DNA from: Vespula vulgaris
Lineage: Eukaryota; Arthropoda; Insecta; Hymenoptera; Vespidae
DNA: 64,000 nt
Assembly: GCF_905475345.1 (NCBI RefSeq)
Contig: NC_066595.1
Location: 5,580,501 to 5,644,500, forward strand
Reading direction: 5' to 3'
The translations under genes and the position numbers were made by a program. Below, in pieces: positions 13,565 through 24,765 of the stretch (positions are counted from its first letter, which is position 1; each line of letters begins with the position of its first letter). The notes beneath the pieces were generated by a model, which saw only the letters and a program-made list of their open reading frames with translations, did not search any database and was not told where the DNA came from.

Positions 13565-13837
13565 TGTTATTTCGTATATTACATTTTGCTAAACGTCTTT
13601 GAAATAATGCAAACAGACCTTGGTTAAATGTAACGTGAAATATATTTAAGTATAAATAGTCATATAGAATATAATTGAGAAATTATACAGTTAATACGTC
13701 AAAAGAGGGAGACTAACTTAAGTAAGTACGCTTCGTACGTCGAAATAGAAGAGGCCTTTAAGGCAGCCACCAAAGTTAAAATACAAAGAACAAAGAATTC
13801 ATATTCATAGTTACGGGGATACAAAAGCTTTTCAACA
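13565..13837 (-). repeat. Possible 3' LTR of the copia relic
   Basis: On the minus strand the polyprotein tail is followed by a purine tract (AAAGGGGGGAAAA) and then TGTTGAAAAGC at 13837. A reading from TGTTG down to GAAATAACA at 13565 gives about 273 bp, bounded by the short inverted termini TGTT/AACA typical of copia LTRs. I did not find a matching 5' copy in the window, so the left border is inference. The segment contains a cluster of GC-richer sequence around 13720-13790. Confidence 0.4.
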
Positions 13838-13924
13838 TTTTCCCCCCTTTATTCGTTGCACATCCATGAAGTAAACGAATTAATCTTTTGAATTCAACGT
13901 TGAGTTTAAGATGTTTAGACTTTG

Positions 13925-14275
13925 ATGTTCAGACTCTGGCAACGTTTTGGTTGGTTAGAAAATAATATCGCACGTGCTTAAATATGTTACATTAATATCG
14001 TTTCCATCTTCTTGTATTTCGCGAGAACTAATATCATCTTATATCTATGTACGCGTTTGCTTCTAAAATGGTATACCCAGTCTTTGCATAAAATTATAGC
14101 ACTTTGTTATGTTAGTTACACAGAACACACGGTAATCGTATTAATAATAAAGTCATTAAGTCTATTGTGATACAATAATTTCTCTTTAATACCATACAAT
14201 ACCATATCTATCGTAACTATCAAGTGTATTATATATTATATACGCTCTGTTTCCATAGTCGACAAGGTTGACATA
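13925..14275 (-). pseudogene. Copia RNase H and C-terminal relic
   Basis: LSTMETE (14274-14245) matches the LSTtEAEy site. QSAIILCKDWVYHFRSKRV (from 14106 downwards) matches the (DN)QsAi.la.Np..H.RtKHi motif with the DN lost. REIQEDGNDINVTYLST and TKTLPESEH (to about 13925) match the (F)iRe.vedg.i...yvsT...aDi.TK.Lp...h tail. The reading ends close to the purine tract at 13838-13850, as expected for a copia 3' end. Confidence 0.8.
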
Positions 14276-14369
14276 CATTTTTCTTTCTTCTGTGCTCCAA
14301 TTGATCGGATTATTTAATAATGTTACTATATAAGTAGATCTTTTTTTCAATATCTTTTATTCTTTGTGT

Positions 14370-14560
14370 CTAAATCCAATCGAAATCAACGTACGTTTTA
14401 TTAATTTTTATTAGCTTCGATATATGCAAATTTGATCGACGCAAATATCGTAAATACTCTCCGATATTCTTATTATCTTTCTTCTTGAAAGAATTCGTCA
14501 AATAATTTTGACTGATTTTATGTGTATTTCGTCGGATAAATCGCCTTGAACATATTCTCT
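14370..14560 (-). pseudogene. Copia reverse transcriptase relic
   Basis: EYVQGDLSDEIHIK (14557-14513) corresponds to the (A)fLqGdL.EeiYm.QP motif. YVDF (14393-14382) sits where the catalytic YVDD belongs, so the second Asp is lost. Only about 120 bp separate them, less than in intact elements, implying a deletion. Stops occur throughout. Confidence 0.75.
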
Positions 14561-15150
14561 GATGACGTGTTTGATTTATATTAAAGTCTTAATATTTTCT
14601 TATGTGACGATTATCTATAGCAAAAATCGTAATAAATTCTTGCAATTTCTTCAACGAATTATACTCTTTTCTATTAACTTTAAAAATCCGTTCATTCTGT
14701 TAATAACTTTCTATCTTTTAATTCATCATTTATTCTCTATTTATTTACCTCCACGTTGTTTTCTACCAGATACTCTATTTTTACCGACTTCAGTCATGCT
14801 TCTTTTTCTGAATTATTCATATGTTTCTTGCACGTTAATTGATACTGTTCATCTCGGAATATCACTGTTAATCTCTATATAATTTTCTCGATCTTTCTTA
14901 TTTTTTTTCAATTCTTCCAATTTTCTTATCGTCCACGTCATCCTTTAACTGAATTGTTTCAACATTATCTTTTTCTTTTTCTTTCATTTAAATTTCTTCA
15001 TTTTCCCATTCATATAAAGTCAAATCATACAAAGATACTTCCGAAATCATAATTTCATTTTTTTGCAGATATAGATCAATTAATATTCGTACGTTTGATT
15101 TCGATCAACTTGGTTCATGTTTTTCAAAGTATTAACGTTTTAATTTCTTC

Positions 15151-15193
<43 letters not shown>

Positions 15194-15275
15194 TACGAGA
15201 TACATTTCTTTTACTTTCACGTCGAGACATAGTCCTCGTAGGTGTTTCATTAAAAACAATGGCACGGTTTTCGCA

Positions 15276-15397
15276 AAAATTCTCATAAAACCAATATGAG
15301 GTTTATTACCAGTCCACACTTCCTTCGTAGGGTGTAATATTGTCCAGTGCTCGTGTCGAGCAAGGATTTCGAGTATACCTTGCTACGTTTATAGCCT
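15276..15397 (-). pseudogene. Copia integrase C-terminal segment (GKKP region) relic
   Basis: EAINVARYTRNPCSTRALDN (15395 downwards), then ITPYE and, after a +1/-1 shift, EVWTGNKPHIGFMRIF (15322-15276). This is the family's WAEAv.TA.Y..NR.PT.AL...TP.E.W.G.KP....R.FG block. It is the best-preserved run of the relic and makes the assignment secure. Confidence 0.85.
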
Positions 15398-15599
15398 CTG
15401 TTCAGCTGTTAAGCTATATGGTACTTTACGTTAGAGTAGTATACATCTTGTCGTTTCTATTAGACGGCGATATCCTCTTTCTGGACACATACACACAAAC
15501 GTACACATTATTTTTTATTAGAGAATATATTCTACGGATAATTCCATGATTATTTCTTCTCTCGTTAGGAATTGCATGAATTCGTGCGATAAAGTACTT

Positions 15600-15800
15600 G
15601 TTGTCAATTTGCAGTTCTCTCGTTATCTGATAGCATTCTTTATCCTCATTTTATAATCTTTAAATCCGTGTAAGATGTCAGAATATTTTTTTTTGTTTTA
15701 TATTGCTACCTCCATGTATAGAGAAGGTTTTATCGTCAATGAAAATTGTAAAGTATTTCGTTGATCTATCAAATATGTAATTTGTAACGAGTCTTAATAT
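15600..15800 (-). pseudogene. Copia integrase core relic
   Basis: In minus-strand order, KYFTIFIDD (about 15735-15761) matches the copia integrase stretch usually read as (R)YFVTFIDD. LSDNERT (about 15613-15637) matches the family's RSDNG/TDNG site around the second catalytic Asp. Frames shift between the two motifs. The stretch towards 15900-16090 becomes almost pure A/T, and nothing upstream of the integrase can be recognised. Confidence 0.7.
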
Positions 15801-16396
15801 ATCATTATCTTTTTTTGTTATTTCGGAATAGTTTAGACGTATCTATCGCATCGATGTTACATATGTTAAATATCAGATTTAATATTGATATTGTTTAATA
15901 TTGTAATATAATATATATACTATTTTATAATTAATTTATATAATTATTTATATACTAATTTATATTATATAACTAATTATTATATATATTTATAATATAT
16001 AATGTATTATAATCAATATTGTAATATTTCCAAATATCATTAATGTTATTATCATAATGTTAATATATCACAATATTATACGATATTAGCGTATACAAAT
16101 TCTCATATATATTCTCGCTAATACAAACATTATGCTATTAGCAAAATGATAATAGAAATATATTTATCAGCTGAGAGTTCTCGTATTAGCTATTCGACAG
16201 ATTATTCGACATTACCGTATATTATGGCAATATCTAGGAAATATCGTTTTAACAATTTTAGTAGATTACATAAAAATATAGAAACGAAAGAACAAATATG
16301 AAAGAAATTTTTAATTCGTTCTAAAATCGATCAACTATCTGTCTTCTCTTTGTTTGTTCGAACTTTCGAACCTCGATCGATACTCTCGTACGTTGA

Positions 16397-16416
16397 AAGA
16401 GAGAGGGAGAAGGGAT

Positions 16417-16452
<36 letters not shown>

Positions 16453-16453
16453 G
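16397..16453. repeat. Interrupted (GA)n tract
   Basis: GA repeat with GGG and AAAG interruptions. Confidence 0.9.
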
Positions 16454-19400
16454 GATGAAAAGGGACCGCGAGAACTTCAAAGGGCCACCCTTTTCGTATA
16501 GCCGAATTGTACATATTTGTCGATGTCGGTTGCAGTTTGGCATGCAAATTGCTAAATCGCTGTCGCTAAATCTTGCGAGAATGCTTCCTGTGTTCGCACA
16601 ATAAAAATCCAAAAAAAAAGAAAAATAAATACAAAAGAAAAAAAATGAAAAAAAAAAGAAGCAAATACTTTTTGTAAATAAGTGATTAACAATAAAATAG
16701 ATAGACAGATGATATTCCTACTGGCATATACAAATAGAAATATCGGTATCATTAAATCAAAATTTTTGTTATATAATATAAAAGGTAAGAACACGTTACA
16801 ATGAAATATTTCGTATCACAATTTTCATTAAAATATTATAATTAACAATGATTTAGATACGACCGTAATCGTGTTTGTTCAACAATCTCTAGTAATAATC
16901 TTTGAGAGGATTAATACGAAGAAAAAAAAAAAGAAAAAAAAGAAAGAATGATACATAGATTTTAACTATACTCCAACTAAATTCAACAAGATGAAAGAGA
17001 CTGTGTGTCGTTCTATTACGATCTCGAATCTGTCGCACAGCATGAGTCACATATTTATAGCCGACAAAGTATCCCCCAGTCGACGTAAGTACTTACTTAC
17101 GGACAAGATTTTTCTCTAGTCACGAAGGTCGACCAGTCGTCAGCGATTTGCAGTAACGAGTCAACCCGTTAAACGTTTCGTCGTCGAACAATTATCCTCT
17201 TATTCCTTTTTACTTATCGTTTTTCTTGTAAATTCTTTTTTTGTTCTCTTACTTATTTAATTTCTTTTTTCTTTTTCATTTTTCTTTTCTCTCGATGTTC
17301 CTTCTGCTTTCACGAACACGAAGTGTTTCTCTTTCTTTTCGTTTCTTTTATTTATTTATTTATTTTTTTTTTCTTTTCATTTTCCTCTTCTTTCTTGCAC
17401 TTTCACAATTTCCGGCTTTACGAACGACAGATCCAGCAGGTGGTTAAGGGATTATAAACGTAGAGGTAACTACACGTTACCGACGAACGCGAGTCACCAA
17501 GCCAGTTTGCATGCATGCCTTCCGGCGAACAACGTCCAAGCGAAATAACGTAAACGTCAAACTTAAAGCCAATATTTCAACACGTGTTCTTTCAAAATCA
17601 CACCGATTAGGGATTTTAATCTTTTCACAGGCCTGCGTTTATCGCCCCAAGTTAATGTTAAGTATAATGTTGAATATAAAAACGAAATTTTTCGTGTAAA
17701 GTAGTTTTCTCTCTTCCTATCTTTTTCTTTTCGTTTTTGTTTTAAAGTTTTTTAAAGAAAGAAAAAAAAGAGAAGAAAAGAAAAGATCCAAATTTTCCTC
17801 CTCGATGTGATCCATAAGATACACGCTATAAATATTTTAAAATATCGTTTGAATTATCGTCTAATGTAATTTTGTGCGATAATGTTTACGCTTCTCTTTT
17901 TTTTTCTTAGACATAATCTCATTGAAATATTAAATTCGATTTATTTATCAGATCTTTGATTAGCAACAGATGTCTAACAAACGAGTGTTATATTCATAAT
18001 TAAGTACGGAATCGATAATACAAATATATTTACTATTATAATAACTTTTTTCTATTTTCTTTGTCTTTTTATAAAATTAAAAATAACGTAGGTAGTATGG
18101 TGATAATTACTGGTTTACACAATATGCGTATATAAAATAAATAATTATAAAAAGACATATGTATATATATAATAATTATTATAAATCACTTTAACTTTTC
18201 TTACACTCACAAATAACAAAAGACGAAACAAACGTTTGAAATTTGTTCATGAGTATTCTACGTTGAATTAAATTCACTGACGAAAAGTTTCTGACTGTTG
18301 ACCGATTTTCTACAATGGATGCTCCATACTTTTGTCTGAAAATATTTTTGTATGGAAAGCAGCTAACGCTTCGAGAGAATATATATATATTTTTTTCTTT
18401 TTAAGAAGTAGAACTAGCGAATAAACGAACAAAAAACTATGGCGTGTAAACCATAGCGTACTTTTTTACGAACGCGAACATGGATGCGACGATACTGCAG
18501 CTATGAGAATCGGTTTTCCTTCGATCCGTTGACTCTCTCCGCACGATAGCGACACAATGGAAGCGAGTCCAATGAAAAAAATTTTTTTTACGCTAGATAC
18601 ACTCTCTCGGTGTTAAAAAAAAAAGAAAAAAGCGAGCCTCATCCTTGGAATACGAGAGATCATTTTCGGAAACGAAACGCATCGTGTGTATTTATCGACT
18701 TTTTTTTGTACGCGTATTTCTCTCTTTTTTTCTCTCTTCGTGTGTACGTACGTATGTGTGTTTTTCTTTTTTATAACATCCTACAACGATTAGTTAAATA
18801 TTTATGTAATGATTCACAATTTTGACGATTAGTTCAATCAATTATACATATTTCAATAATAACTAATAATTAATTAGAAATGGATATACAGTAACGTTTT
18901 GGATCTATTTCTCTGGTTTATCATTTTATTTAATATATAAATAATCAAATGAAATTAAATATTTATAATTAACAAAAAAAGAGAAATCAAATCAAACGAT
19001 CGAATAGAAATATTTAATTAAATTAATATTTAACGTTAATGTTTGATCATTTTTTTCCTCTACGATATAAAAATGGTAAAGAAAAATAGAAATAAATTGT
19101 ATGAAATATGGATATTTGGTAAAATAATCTATTATATTAGTATACTTCTTTTCGATATCGTGAGAAAGTGAAATCGAAAATGAAGATGAAAGTACTCGAA
19201 AGGGTTACGAGGAGAGAATTGACGTCGCTTATTGCTTCTGTCAATCAATACAGCTGAGTTTAGCGTCGAATGAAAGAGAAGAGTAACAAAAAAGGGTTGC
19301 GTTTTCGCGATCACTATTCCACCTGCCTGCTAGTCGTCGTGTATCGTTCACTAAAAGCACAAGAGACTGTATTTCACGAAAAAGCAAGTTGTAATTTGGT

Positions 19401-21701
19401 GCAAATGCCAAACGATATCCGTTTCCTTTCTTTTTTTTTCTGCGAGAGCGAAAACCTAGACAGTCGATCGATCGATCAGTCAGGACGGAATTTTGATTTT
19501 ATCGCTACGATTTATATCGATCATACTTATCACTCGACTCTTTCGATGTTACTCTTTTCTAACCTGTCGAATTTTCGTCTCATTTTACTTTTTCCATCGA
19601 AATACACACGCGAGTGATACGATCTGACTTTTCTCTTTTTTCTCTCTCTGTTTTGTTTTGTTTTTTTGATTGATACGAAGCTGACAACCCAGACGCAACC
19701 CAGACTATTTCTACAGTAAAATTTCAAGTGAAATGTCTCTTTTAACACCCTACAAGATATTTCAAACATAAATTGCTACGATATTTATAACTTTCGATCA
19801 ATTATCATTGTTCAATACTTCGTTGATTTTTATTTTATTAATCGTAATTTCGAATTCGTTCTCTTTCACACTCGAAATCGACAATTTTGTTTCGATTAAT
19901 AAACTAACACGTAAACGATCTTATCTTGTGTTTATTACGAATGAACTCGTTTGATTTGTTTCCCTTTTGTTATCATAATATCGAATTATAGAATGTTAGT
20001 TTTCAAAAAAGTACAAAGAAATCTTTCGATACCTATCCAAGGAAAATAATGTAATTTCTTTTATTTCTATCACTTCTATATTTTGTCGGTCTTGCGATTA
20101 TAATTCGAGAACAATGTTTTATTTAAATTTAGCGTTACCTCGCTTGAAAAAATTTCTCGTTTAGCCGAAATTCAAGATTCGAAAATGCGTTTTTGAGTCA
20201 AACTTAAATTTACGTATTTACATATGCAATTTACGTATGTGAAAGAAAAGACGTAGGAGCAAGTAGTTCTTGATTTAAAAGAACGTCCCTCCAATTAGCG
20301 TTCTTTTTAGTAAAAATTTTTACGTCGCAAAAAGCGGCTCTCGTTTGTCTCTCTCATTCCTCTTTTATTCGAACTTACGTTCGTCTAAAGTAGTTATTCT
20401 TAACGGTACTACCGGCTAAGGAAGGTAATGAAGGGATTCATATAATCGCAAGAGCGAGGCACCTTATCAAGAAGCAGCATTATTCGCGTCTCTACGGTGT
20501 GCCTCATTAATTAAAAAGCGAGAAAAGAGAAAAAACGAAGGAGCTAAGTACAAAAGTCTCTTGCCCGATGAAAGTTACTCGTCTCTTAACCTTTTGCATT
20601 GAAACGAAGGGAGTCCGATTTATATAATGTACATATATATAGTTTTTTATTTAATTATTAATAATTAAATTAGTAATTAAATTAATTAGATTAAATTTTG
20701 ATTACGTATATTTACTTTGTGTCGAATGCAATTTATTGTTATTTCATTTAAATATTTTAATCTAATTATTGAAAGTTTGATATGTGGAATTCTATATGTA
20801 GTATATATTTATGGAATGTACAAAATGAAGGGTTACAAATGATTGTCTCGAAAGTAGAGAGAAAAATGGTGAAAAATTAGAAGAAATGTTACGGAGAGAA
20901 GTGAAATAAAATTTTGTGGTAAAGTTTTTCAGACAAGAATTATCCGATTACAAGAGGGAGATGTTATGATATTTATTATTATTATTATTTGTTTCTTTTT
21001 TTTTAATAGAAACCTACATGTTTTATAATGACCATAATATATTCTATATAAAAAATAAAAAATAAAAAAATAAAAAAAAACCAACAAGTAACTACTGTCT
21101 GAAATATTCTTTTATCCGCCTCAAAATTTTCCGAGCTATTTAACAAAGTATATAACAAACACAGTTGACCTTAAAAGCTTCCACTAAATAAAAAAGATGG
21201 CAAATACAGTATTTCCGAGATAAACATTTATAACTCTTTGTTTTCTAATAAACATCCGGTATAAAGGGGTTTATTTATATCATGATTAAGCGTATTTAAT
21301 ATCTACAAGATAAACGAAATAAATATTTGTATTAAACCAGTAATTGTGTAAACAAGAAGAAAATAATACAGTTTGATATTAGCTAGAACAGTAGAACTAA
21401 CAATAATAATAAAAGAAAAAAGAAAAAAGAAAAAAAAAGGAAAAGAAAAACAGAAAAATGGAATTGTTTGTTTGATTACGAATGCCTGCAATAAAATTGT
21501 AGAGAGAGAGAGAGAGAGAGAGGAAGAGATTAATTAATCGAGTATATACTACTCTTTATAATCCGAACAAAGAGAGAAGAAGAAGAAAAAAACGAACAAA
21601 AAAATAAGATCGAAGATGTCCTATTGTAAACGAAGTTAACGATATCGTTACAATTTATGTATCGTAATTAATACAACATGATCATGAAACTATCGGGATT
21701 A

Positions 21702-21718
21702 TGTCCCGTATCGGGACA
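21702..21718. repeat. Short hairpin with an overlapping alternative stem
   Basis: TGTCCCG-TAT-CGGGACA forms a 7-bp stem with a 3-base loop. The preceding CGGGA (about 21694-21698) can pair with the same TCCCG, so two mutually exclusive stems exist. Confidence 0.6.
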
Positions 21719-22029
21719 CAGATTACATCCTGTCTGGTAAGAGTAACGAGAGTGAAGAAAAAAAAGTAGACGATAAGATGCATAAAATGAATGGTTCGAT
21801 CGACGATCTTGGTGAGAGAGGGGAACGGGGAAGAGATTAAAATAGAAGTGAATTAATCGCCAACGTAAATATCGTAGATGTCGACATCACGAAGGTGTCT
21901 TATAAGTTAGTGAAAAGGCCTAGCTTGAAAGAGAAGATGAGGGTGAGAGAGGAACAGAGGCTTCTATAAAGTTGGCACGTCGACTTTCCCTGGGATTTCA
22001 TTAAATCGTTAGAATTAACGTTCTCTGTT

Positions 22030-22032
<3 letters not shown>

Positions 22033-22065
<33 letters not shown>
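22033..22065. repeat. (CT)n microsatellite
   Basis: 33 bp of CT about 400 bp downstream (in the minus-strand sense) of exon B. Confidence 0.9.
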
Positions 22066-22070
<5 letters not shown>

Positions 22071-22462
22071 TGTAAACGAATGGGTACCGCACACAAAACG
22101 TCGTTAATTTTGAAATAATCGCCACGTATCGGCTCGTGCACAATTCCCTTCTCTTATCCCAAAAGGAGAGTGAGAGGAGTTCGCGCGATCCAATTTGGTA
22201 TGGAAATCCTACTTCGCCCTATCGAGGAAATCAATTACGTCTAATGAATACAACATGAAGGGTGTAAAGGGTTTAGCTATTAAACCGCATAGAGAAAATA
22301 AAATGATAGTCGACTACTACTACTATTACTACTATAAATCGAAATGCTCTTCTTATTCGAGATATTTCTAATTCGACCGACGAATCTGAAAAATTTTTGT
22401 TTCTTCTTTTTACACGCTTCTGTGATATTACAGAAGGTTTAAAATCCAAGAAAAAGACTTAC

Positions 22463-22685
22463 CTTCGCAGGATCAGACTTTTCCGATTGATCGTTGAAAG
22501 TTTGTGACCCTCGGGACATCGTGTTTCTTCGTGATATCGTCGTGCCATCTTGCGAGGGGCGCACGAATTCTATTCTTCCACCCTCTACGACAATATTGGG
22601 GGCTGGTGGAAAGTTTTCTGTGTTACCGACGGTATCGCAATAGCCCAAGAGCCCGGCCTTCTCTCCGTAGAGAGGGTGGATTTGT
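22463..22685 (-). CDS. Internal coding exon (exon B) of the same unidentified gene
   Basis: This minus-strand exon is 223 bp, running from the acceptor CCGTTGCAG to the perfect donor AAG|GTAAGT. It holds one base completing the split Arg codon, then 74 codons ending in phase 0. The peptide starts QIHPLYGEKAGLLGYCDTVG. It continues through NTENFPPAPN, IVVEGGRIEFVRPSQDG, TTISRRNTMSRGSQTF and NDQSEKSDPAK. RRNT matches the basophilic (PKA-type) consensus RRxT/S and is followed by more Ser/Thr. No membrane segment or catalytic motif is visible. The tone is that of a cytoplasmic tail or linker of a signalling or adhesion protein, but that is inference. Base composition is clearly less AT-rich than the spacer. 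This is the best-supported coding segment in the window; the next exon downstream, which must start in phase 0, was not found. Confidence 0.75.
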
Positions 22686-22929
22686 CTGCAACGGTCGGTA
22701 AACTTATATCACAGGGTTGTTGATACATCTTACGCAATTAATATGTTTTATGTTTTATGTCCCAACTAACATGATTTCTTCGATTATTTTATTCATAAAT
22801 TTTTATCCTTTTTCATTTCCTTTTTCCTCGTTTTTTTTTGTCTTTAAATTTCGATAAATTCCTACCCCAAGTTATTATTACTTTTCCTGCTAGACTTCTT
22901 CATTTACGTGGTTCCTTTTCTTTCTTTCT

Positions 22930-22960
<31 letters not shown>

Positions 22961-23261
22961 TTTCGAAACCATTCCAAACAAACATTCGGCGTAAATTGGA
23001 GAAGATCGAGTATATATATATATATACTAACCCTTTTTGGGTTATTGAACTTTTTTGTTGACTAATTTATTAATAAAAAAAAAATGAAAGAAAGAAATGA
23101 GAAATTCATCTTTCGAATAAATTTTCGAACTATCGATGTACCAAAGGATTCGAAAACTATGTATTAATATACATTCTTTTTTCTTTTTTTTTTTTTTTTA
23201 ACAAACGACGTATAAATGAAGCTGCAGAAAAAGTAAAAAGATGAAAAAGAAGCTGTCTTAC
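22686..23261 (-). other. Intron between exons A and B
   Basis: This is a 576-bp GT-AG intron defined by GTAAGAC at its 5' end (minus strand) and TTGCAG at its 3' end. It holds a (TTTA)n microsatellite at 22928-22963, a short (TA)n tract near 23010-23028 and a T run at 23178-23199. Nothing else in it looks functional. Confidence 0.6.
22928..22963. repeat. (TTTA)n microsatellite
   Basis: About nine units within the intron between exons A and B. Confidence 0.95.
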
Positions 23262-23342
23262 CGGGGGGACGGTATTGGCCGAGGTTTGTCCAGTGCCAAG
23301 TCTGAGTTAAGGGGCGAATCAGTTCCGCGGCCACTGGAAGCC
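23262..23342 (-). CDS. Internal coding exon (exon A) of an unidentified protein gene
   Basis: Read on the minus strand, this 81-bp exon is preceded by a pyrimidine-rich acceptor (TTGTCTTTCCATAG) and followed by the donor GTAAGAC. It begins with the last base of a split codon, carries 26 whole codons and ends with two bases (CG). The open reading gives ASSGRGTDSPLNSDLALDKP and then RPIPSP, a Ser/Pro-rich stretch with alternating prolines that is probably disordered. A second AG six bases inside (TTCCAG) could be used without changing phase, because it is two codons in. The frame has a stop just upstream of the acceptor, so the exon cannot extend far. Its 3' phase fits exon B, joined as CG|A (Arg). 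Another frame is also open here but does not fit exon B's best acceptor. The protein family is not recognised. Confidence 0.65.
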
Positions 23343-24319
23343 CTATGGAAAGACAATTAGGTATCATTAGTTCGATCGCGGAAGTAACTCCGATAACAAC
23401 GATTCGTCTAGCTAAGCCGATGTCACCTGAGTTCAACGACCTCTGTACGCTCGACTTAAGACCTGTCGACTTTACTACTAATATAATTATATATACACAC
23501 AGAGAGAGAGAGAGAGACACACATATATATACAAATGTATTACATGAAGATGAAAGAATGCATATGAATATTTAACAATGTTAAAATGCGTTATGAATAA
23601 ATGAACTGAATAGGTGAACGGTTACTCGACGTAATATACTAATTTTATACCATTAGACAAGAAATAAATAAAAACGATATGTGTATGTGTATATAAATAT
23701 TTTTAACAATACTAGATATACTTTCGTAATAATAAGAGACTCGAATTAAATAAAAGAAAAAATAGATGACAACAAAGAAAAAAAGAAAAAAAATTGAGCG
23801 ACTTAAACAAAGATCATAAGTCGAATAAAAACATTCACTGCAAAGATACATATAGTTATTCTACGTGGAAGAATTTTTCTCTGAAACATTTCTCAATGGT
23901 CGAAGATGTACGTATACGCTATGCAAGCATTTTATTCCATGAAACAAAAATTCTAAAATGATTAATATTTATCATTGATAAGTAGAAACAAAAAAAAAAA
24001 AAAACAAGAAAAAAAGACAAAAACAAAAAAGCACGTGTCCCATAAATTTTTTTTATTATACGCTCTACATAAGTATACAAGTTAGAAAAGGGAACAAAAA
24101 AAAGAATAAAAAAAAAATAAATAAATAAAAAAGAAAAAAGAAAAAAAAAAGAAAAAAAAAAACGTTCGCTCTTGGTACACCATTCCCTTGTAAGTAAAGA
24201 AAAGAGCACTCGAAATAAGAGCAAGGCAAAAAGGATAAATTCGTAAATGCTTCGTCGAAAGAAAAAGATAGATGGTAGAAGAGTCTCTTGAACTTTTTAT
24301 TCGCGAATGGAAAAATGCT

Positions 24320-24359
24320 TGTACGCACGTACGCACGTACGCACGTACGCACGTACGTG
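24320..24359. repeat. (ACGTACGC)n octamer array, alternating purine-pyrimidine
   Basis: About 4.5 copies of an 8-bp unit form 40 bp of strictly alternating purine and pyrimidine, CG-rich and therefore a candidate for left-handed DNA. A long (TC)n tract follows. Confidence 0.9.
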
Positions 24360-24387
24360 GCTTCTTCTTTCGCGTGTCACACGACTT

Positions 24388-24440
24388 TCTCTCTTTCTTT
24401 TTCTTTTTCTCTCTCTCTCTCTGTTTTTCTCTTCAATCTT

Positions 24441-24475
<35 letters not shown>

Positions 24476-24489
24476 TTCTCTCTTTCTCA
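24388..24489. repeat. Imperfect (TC)n tract
   Basis: About 100 bp of TC with T-run and GT interruptions, directly after the (ACGTACGC)n array. Confidence 0.9.
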
Positions 24490-24664
24490 CTCTTTATACC
24501 CTGGAATGGAAGCCCGACGGCATTTTAAAACGTCACGGGATCTACATACTCGTCGTTTAGAAAAGCATTTGCCTTCCATCTCGGTGATATATGTATATAC
24601 ATAGATATGTGAAAGAAAAAGAGAAAGAAAGAAAGGTTGCATTAGCACGGAGAATCTTTTTATA

Positions 24665-24669
<5 letters not shown>

Positions 24670-24737
<68 letters not shown>

Positions 24738-24765
24738 TTTTGTCTCTGTCTCTGTCTCTCTCTCG
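24670..24765. repeat. (TC)n microsatellite
   Basis: 64 bp of perfect TC (24670-24733), then TCTCTG units. Confidence 0.95.

Larger units (their letters stand above)
13838..15830 (-). mobile_element. Degenerate Ty1/copia-type retrotransposon (polyprotein relic)
   Basis: Reading the minus strand through several frameshifts and stops gives a chain of motifs in copia order (integrase, reverse transcriptase, RNase H). Integrase shows KYFTIFIDDKT, then LSDNER, then the WAEA/NR-type segment ARYTRNPCSTRALDNITPYE and EVWTGNKPHIGFMRIF. Reverse transcriptase shows EYVQGDLSDEIHIK and YVDF, where the family has YVDD. RNase H shows LSTMETE, QSAIILCKDWVYHFRSKRV and INVTYLSTCDIIF, followed by TKTLPESEH. An intact element would need about 4 kb of coding sequence. 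The gag and protease parts are not visible, and the gap between RT and RNase H is far too short, so the copy is 5'-truncated and internally deleted. A long A run and TA repeat (15151-15195) interrupt it. It cannot be active. Confidence 0.85.
15831..22462. other. Non-coding spacer or intron downstream of exon B
   Basis: 15890-16090 is almost pure A/T, possibly where the 5' part of the copia relic decayed. A perfect GTAAGTACTTAC palindrome lies near 17084-17095. In the minus-strand sense this stretch follows exon B, so it should contain either the next intron or a further exon, which I could not find. Confidence 0.5.

Noticed and set aside
14562..14882. Plus-strand frame of 106 hydrophobic codons resembling a membrane protein
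   Set aside because: It is the antisense of the copia relic, whose motifs are on the minus strand.
22504..22701. Plus-strand frame across exon B
   Set aside because: Antisense shadow of the minus-strand exon, which has the splice sites.
23345..23575. Plus-strand frame MERQLGIISSIAEV...
   Set aside because: Lies mostly upstream of exon A, has no splice support and runs into a (GA)n/(CA)n tract.
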